Of a stretch of DNA of 64,000 nucleotides, positions 52,337 through 63,002 are shown one piece after another. The translations under genes were made by a program, and so were the position numbers. Source of the stretch: Parapristionchus giblindavisi. Taxonomy: Eukaryota; Nematoda; Chromadorea; Rhabditida; Diplogasteridae. Location: positions 1,054,001-1,118,000 of the forward strand of contig CALSFV010000216.1 in assembly GCA_943737045.1 (NCBI GenBank), given 5' to 3'. Position 1 is the stretch's first letter; each line of letters opens with the position of its first letter. Under the pieces are notes generated by a model. That model worked only from the letters and a program-made list of their open reading frames with translations. It made no database searches and had not been told where the DNA came from.

Positions 52337-55300
52337 TTGGCGTGACACGAATTCTTTAATGCTAAAAATGCATGGTTCAATGTTGTTAATTCGGCTGGAG
52401 CGGCCGTTGTTCAACATGGAACGTTGCAAAATACTCAGAATTTTTTGCTCTTTCGTTTGGTATATGACACGCTGGGTCTAGCAGAAAATTTTTCATGTCA
52501 GTTATTCTTTTGGTCTTATCAAAGTGAAAGCTACTTTTGTACTTTGGGCATTGTGGAATCAACACAAGATTACAGTTTGACATGAACTGAAGTGTAGATT
52601 ATTCAGAATTTTTTGCTCTTTCACGTGGTATATGCTACGATAAGTTTAGATTAAATATTGGCGTGTCACGAATTCTTTAATGCTAAAAATGCATGGTTCA
52701 ATGTTGTTAATTCGGCTGGAGCGGCCGTTGTTCAACATGGAACGTTGCAAAATACTCAGAATTTTTTGCTCTTTCGTTTGGTATATGACACGCTGGGTCT
52801 AGCAGAAAATTTTTCATGTCAGTTATTCTTTTGGTCTTATCAAAGTGAAAGCTACTTTTGTACTTTGGGCATTGTGGAATCAACACAAGATTACAGTTTG
52901 ACATGAACTGAAGTGTAGATTATTCAGAATTTTTTGCTCTTTCACGTGGTATATGCTACGATAAGTTTAGATTAAATATTGGCGTGTCACGAATTCTTTA
53001 ATGCTAAAAATGCATGGTTCAATGTTGTTAATTCGGCTGGAGCGGCCGTTGTTCAACATGGAACGTTGCAAAATACTCAGAATTTTTTGCTCTTTCGTTT
53101 GGTATATGACACGCTGGGTCTAGCAGAAAATTTTTCATGTCAGTTATTCTTTTGGTCTTATCAAAGTGAAAGCTACTTTTGTACTTTGGGCATTGTGGAA
53201 TCAACACAAGATTACAGTTTGACATGAACTGAAGTGTAGATTATTCAGAATTTTTTGCTCTTTCACGTGGTATATGCTACGATAAGTTTAGATTAAATAT
53301 TGGCGTGTCACGAATTCTTTAATGCTAAAAATGCATGGTTCAATGTTGTTAATTCGGCTGGAGCGGCCGTTGTTCAACATGGAACGTTGCAAAATACTCA
53401 GAATTTTTTGCTCTTTCGTTTGGTATATGACACGCTGGGTCTAGCAGAAAATTTTTCATGTCAGTTATTCTTTTGGTCTTATCAAAGTGAAAGCTACTTT
53501 TGTACTTTGGGCATTGTGGAATCAACACAAGATTACAGTTTGACATGAACTGAAGTGTAGATTATTCAGAATTTTTTGCTCTTTCACGTGGTATATGCTA
53601 CGATAAGTTTAGATTAAATATTGGCGTGACACGAATTCTTTAATGCTAAAAATGCATGGTTCAATGTTGTTAATTCGGCTGGAGCGGCCGTTGTTCAACA
53701 TGGAACGTTGCAAAATACTCAGAATTTTTTGCTCTTTCGTTTGGTATATGACACGCTGGGTCTAGCAGAAAATTTTTCATGTCAGTTATTCTTTTGGTCT
53801 TATCAAAGTGAAAGCTACTTTTGTACTTTGGGCATTGTGGAATCAACACAAGATTACAGTTTGACATGAACTGAAGTGTAGATTATTCAGAATTTTTTGC
53901 TCTTTCACGTGGTATATGCTACGATAAGTTTAGATTAAATATTGGCGTGACACGAATTCTTTAATGCTAAAAATGCATGGTTCAATGTTGTTAATTCGGC
54001 TGGAGCGGCCGTTGTTCAACATGGAACGTTGCAAAATACTCAGAATTTTTTGCTCTTTCGTTTGGTATATGACACGCTGGGTCTAGCAGAAAATTTTTCA
54101 TGTCAGTTATTCTTTTGGTCTTATCAAAGTGAAAGCTACTTTTGTACTTTGGGCATTGTGGAATCAACACAAGATTACAGTTTGACATGAACTGAAGTGT
54201 AGATTATTCAGAATTTTTTGCTCTTTCACGTGGTATATGCTACGATAAGTTTAGATTAAATATTGGCGTGTCACGAATTCTTTAATGCTAAAAATGCATG
54301 GTTCAATGTTGTTAATTCGGCTGGAGCGGCCGTTGTTCAACATGGAACGTTGCAAAATACTCAGAATTTTTTGCTCTTTCGTTTGGTATATGACACGCTG
54401 GGTCTAGCAGAAAATTTTTCATGTCAGGTATTCTTTTGGTCTTATCAGAGTGAAAGCTACTTTTGTACTTTGGGCAATGTGGAATCAACACAAGATTACA
54501 GTTTGACATGAACTGAAGTGTAGACTATTCAGAATTTTTTGCTCTTTCACGTGGTATATGCTACGATAAGTTTAGATTAAATATTGGCGTGACACGAATT
54601 CTTTAATGCTAAAAATGCATGGTTCAATGTTGTTAATTCGGCTGGAGCGGCCGTTGTTCAACATGGAACGTTGCAAAATACTCAGAATTTTTTGCTCTTT
54701 CGTTTGGTATATGACACGCTGGGTCTAGCAGAAAATTTTTCATGTCAGTTATTCTTTTGGTCTTATCAAAGTGAAAGCTACTTTTGTACTTTGGGCATTG
54801 TGGAATCAACACAAGATTACAGTTTGACATGAACTGAAGTGTAGATTATTCAGAATTTATTGCTCTTTCACGTGGTATATGCTACGATAAGTTTAGATTA
54901 AATATTGGCGTGACACGAATTCTTTAATGCTAAAAATGCATGGTTCAATGTTGTTAATTCGGCTGGAGCGGCCGTTGTTCAACATGGAACGTTGCAAAAT
55001 ACTCAGAATTTTTTGCTCTTTCGTTTGGTATATGACACGCTGGGTCTAGCAGAAAATTTTTCATGTCAGGTATTCTTTTGGTCTTATCAAAGTGAAAGCT
55101 ACTTTTGTACTTTGGGCATTGTGGAATCAACACAAGATTACAGTTTGACATGAACTGAAGTGTAGATTATTCAGAATTTTTTGCTCTTTCACGTGGTATA
55201 TGCTACGATAAGTTTAGATTAAATATTGGCGTGTCACGAATTCTTTAATGCTAAAAATGCATGGTTCAATGTTGTTAATTCGGCTGGAGCGGCCGTTGTT

Positions 55301-58300
55301 CAACATGGAACGTTGCAAAATACTCAGAATTTTTTGCTCTTTCGTTTGGTATATGACACGCTGGGTCAAGCAGAAAATTTTTCATGTCAGGTATTCTTTT
55401 GGTCTTATCAGAGTGAAAGCTACTTTTGTTCTTTGGGCATTGTGGAATCAACACAAGATTACAGTTTGACATGAACTGAAGTGTAGATTATTCAGAATTT
55501 TTTGCTCTTTCACGTGGTATATGCTACGATAAGTTTAGATTAAATATTGGCGTGACACGAATTCTTTAATGCTAAAAATGCATGGTTCAATGTTGTTAAT
55601 TCGGCTGGAGCGGCCGTTGTTCAACATGGAACGTTGCAAAATACTCAGAATTTTTTGCTCTTTCGTTTGGTATATGACACGCTGGGTCTAGCAGAAAATT
55701 TTTCATGTCAGTTATTCTTTTGGTCTTATCAAAGTGAAAGCTACTTTTGTACTTTGGGCATTGTGGAATCAACACAAGATTACAGTTTGACATGAACTGA
55801 AGTGTAGATTATCCAGAATTTTTTGCTCTTTCACGTGGTATATGCTACGATAAGTTTAGATTAAATATTGGCGTGTCACGAATTCTTTAATGCTAAAAAT
55901 GCATGGTTCAATGTTGTTAATTCGGCTGGAGCGGCCGTTGTTCAACATGGAACGTTGCAAAATACTCAGAATTTTTTGCTCTTTCGTTTGGTATATGACA
56001 CGCTGGGTCTAGCAGAAAATTTTTCATGTCAGGTATTCTTTTGGTCTTATCAGAGTGAAAGCTACTTTTGTTCTTTGGGCATTGTGGAATCAACACAAGA
56101 TTACAGTTTGACATGAACTGAAGTGTAGATTATTCAGAATTTTTTGCTCTTTCACGTGGTATATGCTACGATAAGTTTAGATTAAATATTGGCGTGACAC
56201 GAATTCTTTAATGCTAAAAATGCATGGTTCAATGTTGTTAATTCGGCTGGAGCGGCCGTTGTTCAACATGGAACGTTGCAAAATACTCAGAATTTTTTGC
56301 TCTTTCGTTTGGTATATGACACGCTGGGTCTAGCAGAAAATTTTTCATGTCAGTTATTCTTTTGGTCTTATCAAAGTGAAAGCTACTTTTGTACTTTGGG
56401 CATTGTGGAATCAACACAAGATTACAGTTTGACATGAACTGAAGTGTAGATTATCCAGAATTTTTTGCTCTTTCACGTGGTATATGCTACGATAAGTTTA
56501 GATTAAATATTGGCGTGTCACGAATTCTTTAATGCTAAAAATGCATGGTTCAATGTTGTTAATTCGGCTGGAGCGGCCGTTGTTCAACATGGAACGTTGC
56601 AAAATACTCAGAATTTTTTGCTCTTTCGTTTGGTATATGACACGCTGGGTCTAGCAGAAAATTTTTCATGTCAGGTATTCTTTTGGTCTTATCAGAGTGA
56701 AAGCTACTTTTGTACTTTGGGCAATGTGGAATCAACACAAGATTACAGTTTGACATGAACTGAAGTGTAGACTATTCAGAATTTTTTGCTCTTTCACGTG
56801 GTATATGCTACGATAAGTTTAGATTAAATATTGGCGTGACACGAATTCTTTAATGCTAAAAATGCATGGTTCAATGTTGTTAATTCGGCTGGAGCGGCCG
56901 TTGTTCAACATGGAACGTTGCAAAATACTCAGAATTTTTTGCTCTTTCGTTTGGTATATGACACGCTGGGTCTAGCAGAAAATTTTTCATGTCAGGTATT
57001 CTTTTGGTCTTATCAAAGTGAAAGCTACTTTTGTACTTTGGGCATTGTGGAATCAACACAAGATTACAGTTTGACATGAACTGAAGTGTAGATTATTCAG
57101 AATTTTTTGCTCTTTCACGTGGTATATGCTACGATAAGTTTAGATTAAATATTGGCGTGTCACGAATTCTTTAATGCTAAAAATGCATGGTTCAATGTTG
57201 TTAATTCGGCTGGAGCGGCCGTTGTTCAACATGGAACGTTGCAAAATACTCAGAATTTTTTGCTCTTTCGTTTGGTATATGACACGCTGGGTCTAGCAGA
57301 AAATTTTTCATGTCAGGTATTCTTTTGGTCTTATCAAAGTGAAAGCTACTTTTGTACTTTGGGCATTGTGGAATCAACACAAGATTACAGTTTGACATGA
57401 ACTGAAGTGTAGATTATTCAGAATTTTTTGCTCTTTCACGTGGTATATGCTACGATAAGTTTAGATTAAATATTGGCGTGTCACGAATTCTTTAATGCTA
57501 AAAATGCATGGTTCAATGTTGTTAATTCGGCTGGAGCGGCCGTTGTTCAACATGGAACGTTGCAAAATACTCAGAATTTTTTGCTCTTTCGTTTGGTATA
57601 TGACACGCTGGGTCTAGCAGAAAATTTTTCATGTCAGTTATTCTTTTGGTCTTATCAAAGTGAAAGCTACTTTTGTACTTTGGGCATTGTGGAATCAACA
57701 CAAGATTACAGTTTGACATGAACTGAAGTGTAGATTATTCAGAATTTTTTGCTCTTTCACGTGGTATATGCTACGATAAGTTTAGATTAAATATTGGCGT
57801 GACACGAATTCTTTAATGCTAAAAATGCATGGTTCAATGTTGTTAATTCGGCTGGAGCGGCCGTTGTTCAACATGGAACGTTGCAAAATACTCAGAATTT
57901 TTTGCTCTTTCGTTTTTTATATGACACGCTGGGTCTAGCAGAAAATTTTTCATGTCAGGTATTCTTTTGGTCTTATCAAAGTGAAAGCTACTTTTGTACT
58001 TTGGGCATTGTGGAATCAACACAAGATTACAGTTTGACATGAACTGAAGTGTAGATTATTCAGAATTTTTTGCTCTTTCACGTGGTATATGCTACGATAA
58101 GTTTAGATTAAATATTGGCGTGTCACGAATTCTTTAATGCTAAAAATGCATGGTTCAATGTTGTTAATTCGGCTGGAGCGGCCGTTGTTCAACATGGAAC
58201 GTTGCAAAATACTCAGAATTTTTTGCTCTTTCGTTTGGTATATGACACGCTGGGTCAAGCAGAAAATTTTTCATGTCAGGTATTCTTTTGGTCTTATCAG

Positions 58301-60999
58301 AGTGAAAGCTACTTTTGTTCTTTGGGCATTGTGGAATCAACACAAGATTACAGTTTGACATGAACTGAAGTGTAGATTATTCAGAATTTTTTGCTCTTTC
58401 ACGTGGTATATGCTACGATAAGTTTAGATTAAATATTGGCGTGACACGAATTCTTTAATGCTAAAAATGCATGGTTCAATGTTGTTAATTCGGCTGGAGC
58501 GGCCGTTGTTCAACATGGAACGTTGCAAAATACTCAGAATTTTTTGCTCTTTCGTTTGGTATATGACACGCTGGGTCTAGCAGAAAATTTTTCATGTCAG
58601 TTATTCTTTTGGTCTTATCAAAGTGAAAGCTACTTTTGTACTTTGGGCATTGTGGAATCAACACAAGATTACAGTTTGACATGAACTGAAGTGTAGATTA
58701 TTCTGAATTTTTTGCTCTTTCACGTGGTATATGCTACGATAAGTTTAGATTAAATATTGGCGTGTCACGAATTCTTTAATGCTAAAAATGCATGGTTCAA
58801 TGTTGTTAATTCGGCTGGAGCGGCCGTTGTTCAACATGGAACGTTGCAAAATACTCAGAATTTTTTGCTCTTTCGTTTGGTATATGACACGCTGGGTCTA
58901 GCAGAAAATTTTTCATGTCAGGTATTCTTTTGGTCTTATCAGAGTGAAAGCTACTTTTGTACTTTGGGCAATGTGGAATCAACACAAGATTACAGTTTGA
59001 CATGAACTGAAGTGTAGACTATTCAGAATTTTTTGCTCTTTCACGTGGTATATGCTACGATAAGTTTAGATTAAATATTGGCGTGTCACGAATTCTTTAA
59101 TGCTAAAAATGCATGGTTCAATGTTGTTAATTCGGCTGGAGCGGCCGTTGTTCAACATGGAACGTTGCAAAATACTCAGAATTTTTTGCTCTTTCGTTTG
59201 GTATATGACACGCTGGGTCTAGCAGAAAATTTTTCATGTCAGGTATTCTTTTGGTCTTATCAGAGTGAAAGCTACTTTTGTACTTTGGGCAATGTGGAAT
59301 CAACACAAGATTACAGTTTGACATGAACTGAAGTGTAGACTATTCAGAATTTTTTGCTCTTTCACGTGGTATATGCTACGATAAGTTTAGATTAAATATT
59401 GGCGTGTCACGAATTCTTTAATGCTAAAAATGCATGGTTCAATGTTGTTAATTCGGCTGGAGCGGCCGTTGTTCAACATGGAACGTTGCAAAATACTCAG
59501 AATTTTTTGCTCTTTCGTTTGGTATATGACACGCTGGGTCTAGCAGAAAATTTTTCATGTCAGTTATTCTTTTGGTCTTATCAAAGTGAAAGCTACTTTT
59601 GTACTTTGGGCATTGTGGAATCAACACAAGATTACAGTTTGACATGAACTGAAGTGTAAATTATTCAGAATTTTTTGCTCTTTCACGTGGTATATGCTAC
59701 GATAAGTTTAGATTAAATATTGGCGTGTCACGAATTCTTTAATGCTAAAAATGCATGGTTCAATGTTGTTAATTCGGCTGGAGCGGCCGTTGTTCAACAT
59801 GGAACGTTGCAAAATACTCAGAATTTTTTGCTCTTTCGTTTGGTATATGACACGCTGGGTCTAGCAGAAAATTTTTCATGTCAGTTATTCTTTTGGTCTT
59901 ATCAAAGTGAAAGCTACTTTTGTACTTTGGGCATTGTGGAATCAACACAAGATTACAGTTTGACATGAACTGAAGTGTAGATTATTCAGAATTTTTTGCT
60001 CTTTCACGTGGTATATGCTACGATAAGTTTAGATTAAATATTGGCGTGTCACGAATTCTTTAATGCTAAAAATGCATGGTTCAATGTTGTTAATTCGGCT
60101 GGAGCGGCCGTTGTTCAACATGGAACGTTGCAAAATACTCAGAATTTTTGCTCTTTCGTTTGGTATATGACACGCTGGGTCTAGCAGAAAATTTTTCATG
60201 TCAGGTATTCTTTTGGTCTTATCAAAGTGAAAGCTACTTTTGTACTTTGGGCATTGTGGAATCAACACAAGATTACAGTTTGACATGAACTGAAGTGTAG
60301 ATTATTCAGAATTTGTTGCTCTTTCACGTGGTATATGCTACGATAAGTTTAGATTAAATATTGGCGTGTCACGAATTCTTTAATGCTAAAAATGCATGGT
60401 TCAATGTTGTTAATTCGGCTGGAGCGGCCGTTGTTCAACATGGAACGTTGCAAAATACTCAGAATTTTTTGCTCTTTCGTTTGGTATATGACACGCTGGG
60501 TCTAGCAGAAATTTTTTCATGTCAGTTATTCTTTTGGTCTTATCAAAGTGAAAGCTACTTTTGTACTTTGGGCATTGTGGAATCAACACAAGATTACAGT
60601 TTGACATGAACTGAAGTGTAGATTATTCAGAATTTTTTGCTCTTTCACGTGGTATATGCTACGATAAGTTTAGATTAAATATTGGCGTGTCACGAATTCT
60701 TTAATGCTAAAAATGCATGGTTCAATGTTGTTAATTCGGCTGGAGCGGCCGTTGTTCAACATGGAACGTTGCAAAATACTCAGAATTTTTTTGCTCTTCG
60801 TTTGGTATATGACACGCTGGGTCTAGCAGAAAATTTTTCATGTCAGTTATTCTTTTGGTCTTATCAAAGTGAAAGCTACTTTTGTACTTTGGGCATTGTG
60901 GAATCAACACAAGATTACAGTTTGACATGAACTGAAGTGTAGATTATTCAGAATTTTTTGCTCTTTCACGTGGTATATGCTACGATAAGTTTAGATTAA
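52337..60999. repeat. Q-D-V-S mosaic up to the transposon
   Basis: Q and D units alternate with V units (54263, 56510, 58757, 59078) and S units (55226, 55868, 58115). Units 55547 and 56189 share the private tail gattatccagaa, 642 bp apart, flanking S unit 55868. The combination D-S-D occurs at 45274, 54905 and 57794. Unit 57794 has a private cgttttttatatg. Confidence 0.75.
60996..60999. repeat. Target-site duplication TTAA, left
   Basis: The satellite reads GATTAAATATTGG at the empty site. On the left it runs up to GATTAA and then enters the element at G61000. Confidence 0.85.
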
Positions 61000-61311
61000 G
61001 AGGCATGCTCCCTAAGACTCGATCATATTCGACCACCCCCGGACACGTGCGCTAGCAATGGGAACTGGGGGTCCATACTTGGGTGTTAGGAGTGTCACCG
61101 GCCCTGATTACACAAAACAGCAGAAATTTCCTGTTTGTGCCCTCAGGCTATTAGAAAAATTAATTTAAGTGCAAAAACGTTTAAAAATCATAATTTCTCA
61201 AATTGTTGAGATAAATTCCAAATATCATTTGCGATGCGTCTAGGGTGCACAGAGCTTGCTAATTCACTATTAGCATCGAATGTGCGTTGATTCCTAAACC
61301 ACTTTTTTTAC

Positions 61312-61632
61312 TTAAAATTTTTGTTTTTTCGGACAAATTATTGCTTGTTGTAGATTGCTGCAAAGATTTCCGACCAGGTATTGTAGCCTAAGCAATTCTG
61401 CATTGATTTCACTTAAAACCGGGTTCTTCCCGTTAGACCATCTTGCCGAAATTTTCGCTCGAATTTCCGTCATCGATGGTTTTCCCGAACAAATGTATTT
61501 TCCAAACGTATTTTCCAAACGATTGGTGCGGAATTGTGGTCTACACAAAGTTTCGAGGTGAGGCCAGTCAAATGACACAAGAAGCCCATCACTTGGATCA
61601 ATTTGAAAATTTCGATTTTCATGACCCGGGGG
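61312..61632 (-). pseudogene. Possible transposase-tail remnant, left arm copy
   Basis: Mirror copy of the frame at 62376-62696. The last 88 residues are the same in both arms. The frame is open for 106 codons, from the complement of a stop at 61633-61635 to a TAA, and lacks an ATG at its 5' end. See the right-arm entry for the motif. It has no promoter or splice evidence and is probably non-functional. Confidence 0.25.
61495..61520 (-). repeat. 13-bp tandem pair in left arm
   Basis: GTATTTTCCAAAC occurs twice in direct succession; the mirror pair is at 62488-62513. It lies inside the possible transposase frame. Confidence 0.85.
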
Positions 61633-61904
61633 TCATGGTCTGAAAATTTTCAAAATTTCTCAAGTTTGAAATGTTTTCATTTCTGCGGCTTATTGTGAAG
61701 TATTGATGCTGTGAATAATATTTATCCAATGCTCAATGGCTGATCTATCCTTTCAACCATTTTTTTGAAAATTTTCATTCTGATTGCGTGCGAAAAATCA
61801 GAATTGTGTTTGAATCAGTTTCCAACTTGCTTTCTGTAACATTCTGTCATAGTACTTTACAATATACATAATCAATTTGAAAATCGTTCATTTTCGAAAA
61901 TTCA

Positions 61905-62104
61905 ATTTTTTTGCCATGAACCCGGGGTCATGGAAATCGATTTTTCAAAAGTGAGCCAAATGCCGGGATTTCAGTTCTACTATGTTTACTCATCGTGAAA
62001 CTTCACATTGTCATTGTCATTTGCTCATTGTCGCAGCATTCGAGTCGACAAACTGCAATATTTCAAAAATTTACCGTGAAAGTAGGCACTCAAATTTAAT
62101 TTTC
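61905..62104. repeat. Central loop of the foldback element (200 bp)
   Basis: Sequence between the arms. Its first half (61915 to about 62003) is a diverged third copy of part of the right arm. It then holds a short CATTGTCATTGTCATTTGCTCATTG run (62006-62030, broken tandem). No coding frame or RNA gene is apparent. Confidence 0.8.
61915..62003. repeat. Diverged third copy of an arm segment inside the loop
   Basis: CATGAACCCGGGGTCATGG and the following AAATCGATTTTTCAAAA, GAGCCAAATG and CTCATCGTGAAACTT match, in the same order and spacing, 62371-62459 of the right arm (CATGACCCCCGGGTCATGA, AAATCGAAATTTTCAAA, GATCCAAGTG, CTCACCTCGAAACTT). Similarity looks like about three quarters of positions, far below the match between the two arms. 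It is in right-arm orientation. Confidence 0.7.
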
Positions 62105-62375
62105 TGAATTTTCGAAAATGAACAATTCTCATATTGATTATGTATATTGTATAGTACTATGACAGAATGTTACAGAAAGCAAGTTGGAAACTGATTCAAA
62201 CACAATTCTGATTTTTCGCACGCAATCAGAATGAAAATTTTCAAAAAAATGGTTGAAAGGATAGATCAGCCATTGAGCATTGGATAAATATTATTCACAG
62301 CATCAATACTTCACAATAAGCCGCATAAATGAAAACATTTCAAACTTGAGAAATTTCGAAATTTTCGGACCATGA

Positions 62376-62696
62376 CCCCCGGGTCATGAAAATCGAAATT
62401 TTCAAATTGATCCAAGTGATGGGCTTCTTGTGTCATTTGACTGGCCTCACCTCGAAACTTTGTGTAGACCACAATTCCGCACCAATCGTTTGGAAAATAC
62501 GTTTGGAAAATACATTTGTTCGGGAAAACCATCGATGACGGAAATTCGAGCGAAAATTTCGGCAAGATGGTCTAACGGGAAGAACCCGGTTTTAAGTGAA
62601 ATCAATGCAGAATTGCTTAGGCTACAATACCTGGTCGGAAATCTTTGCAGCAATCTACAACAAGCAATAATTTGTCCGAAAAAACAAAAATTTTAA
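62376..62696 (+). pseudogene. Possible transposase-tail remnant, right arm copy
   Basis: An open frame of 106 codons from just after the stop TGA at 62373 to TAA at 62694. A GTG at 62430 gives 88 residues; there is no ATG at the 5' end. It contains FRTNRLENTFGKY (residues 16-28 from the GTG), then NGKNP (49-53) and a leucine-rich stretch LLRLQYLVGNL (62-72). The LEN..FG signature followed by an NP and a leucine-rich helix recalls the C-terminal region of P-element/THAP-type transposases. Against this, the LENTFGKY bases come from a 13-bp tandem duplication (62488-62513), the spacing to NP is longer than I expect, and TTAA duplication is not P-like. Chance resemblance is possible. Confidence 0.3.
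62488..62513 (+). repeat. 13-bp tandem pair in right arm
   Basis: GTTTGGAAAATAC occurs twice in direct succession. In the possible transposase frame the two copies are read in different phases, giving LENT and FGKY. Confidence 0.85.
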
Positions 62697-62998
62697 GTAA
62701 AAAAAGTGGTTTAGGAATCAACGCACATTCGATGCTAATAGTGAATTAGCAAGCTCTGTGCACCCTAGACGCATCGCAAATGATATTTGGAATTTATCTC
62801 AACAATTTGAGAAATTATGATTTTTAAACGTTTTTGCACTTAAATTAATTTTTCTAATAGCCTGAGGGCACAAACAGGAAATTTCTGCTGTTTTGTGTAA
62901 TAAGGGCCGGTGACACTCCTAACACCCAAGTATGGACCCCCAGTTCCCATTGCTAGCGCACGTGTCCGGGGGTGGTCGAGTCTTAATGACCATCTCTC

Positions 62999-63002
62999 TT
63001 AA
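62999..63002. repeat. Target-site duplication TTAA, right
   Basis: The element ends ...CATCTCTC at 62998, then TTAA and the satellite resumes ATATTGGCGTGTCACG in register. Confidence 0.85.

Larger units (their letters stand above)
1..60999. repeat. 321-bp satellite DNA array, left part (about 190 units)
   Basis: A head-to-tail array of a 321-bp unit runs without interruption from the window start to the transposon. Complete unit starts (first T of TTGGCGTGTCACG) fall at 13, 334, 655, 976, 1296 and then every 321 bp, with one-base phase shifts between 976 and 1296, 7716 and 8038, 9001 and 9323, 20558 and 20878, 48805 and 49127, and 60041 and 60361. Units differ by a few substitutions each, except the E units at 655, 1938 and 2580, whose first third is clearly divergent. 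All units point the same way and nearly all carry one GAATTC. No gene is present. A centromeric or pericentromeric location is inferred from array type only. Confidence 0.97.
31471..60999. repeat. Right-hand satellite family (Q, Y, V, S, D and N units)
   Basis: From 31471 the units change: gtcagttattc (Q) becomes common, caaagtg replaces cagagtg in N and Q units, and H units are last seen at 32113 and, as a chimera, at 32434. No L, A, P, R or E unit occurs from 32755 to 60999. New variants are Y, V (with gtagactattc), S (with cagagtg, often with gggtcaagcag) and cgctgtgtcta (31471, 37570, 38212, 39175). D units are interspersed from 34039 on. The last units (60041, 60361, 60682) have irregular T runs. 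Confidence 0.85.
61000..61904 (+). repeat. Left inverted arm of the foldback element
   Basis: This arm is the reverse complement of 62105-62998 with only scattered differences. It is 11 bp longer: 10 bp (TCATATTCGA, 61023-61032) are present only here, next to a TCGA duplication, and 1 bp extra lies near 61653 (gaaaattttcaaaa against gaaaatttcgaaa). Single differences include ccctgatta/cccttatta and catttctgcgg/catttatgcgg. Differences are denser at the outer 25 bp and towards the loop. Confidence 0.9.
61000..62998. mobile_element. 1,999-bp foldback DNA transposon with TTAA duplication
   Basis: The element consists of two inverted arms of 905 and 894 bp around a 200-bp loop. It begins GAGGCATG and ends CATCTCTC, and is flanked by TTAA on each side. 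Array arithmetic confirms the insertion exactly: the next unit would start at 61003 and starts at 63006, a shift of 2,003 = 1,999 + 4. TTAA duplication is characteristic of piggyBac-type transposition, but the tips do not look like the CCC-type piggyBac ends and no full transposase is present. I call it a non-autonomous foldback (long inverted repeat) element of uncertain superfamily. A GC-rich stretch of about 75 bp (from CCACCCCCGG) lies just inside each end; the rest is AT-rich. Confidence 0.88.
62105..62998 (-). repeat. Right inverted arm of the foldback element
   Basis: Reverse complement of the left arm. The pairing starts at TGAATTTTCGAAAATGAAC by the loop and runs to CTC at the outer end. 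The outermost 25 bases differ from the left arm at five places, although the next several hundred bases are nearly identical. Confidence 0.9.

Noticed and set aside
1..60999. CRISPR-like or phage/plasmid repeat array
   Set aside because: There are no short repeats with unique spacers; the whole 321-bp unit repeats, and no cas, phage or replication gene is present.
62311..62565. Minus-strand frames in the right arm and their left-arm mirrors (61443-61643, 61355-61561, 62447-62653)
   Set aside because: They are low-complexity shadows opposite the possible transposase frame, with no recognisable motif, and the left-arm versions are broken differently.
61029..62970. Element ends placed at CCACCCCCGG, where arm identity becomes high
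   Set aside because: The bases outside are not satellite, still pair between ends (20 of 25), and only the TTAA borders restore the satellite sequence.
61000..62998. Inverted arms as an assembly hairpin artefact
   Set aside because: The arms differ at scattered positions and by two indels, the loop is unique, and the TTAA duplication with exact unit register shows a true insertion.
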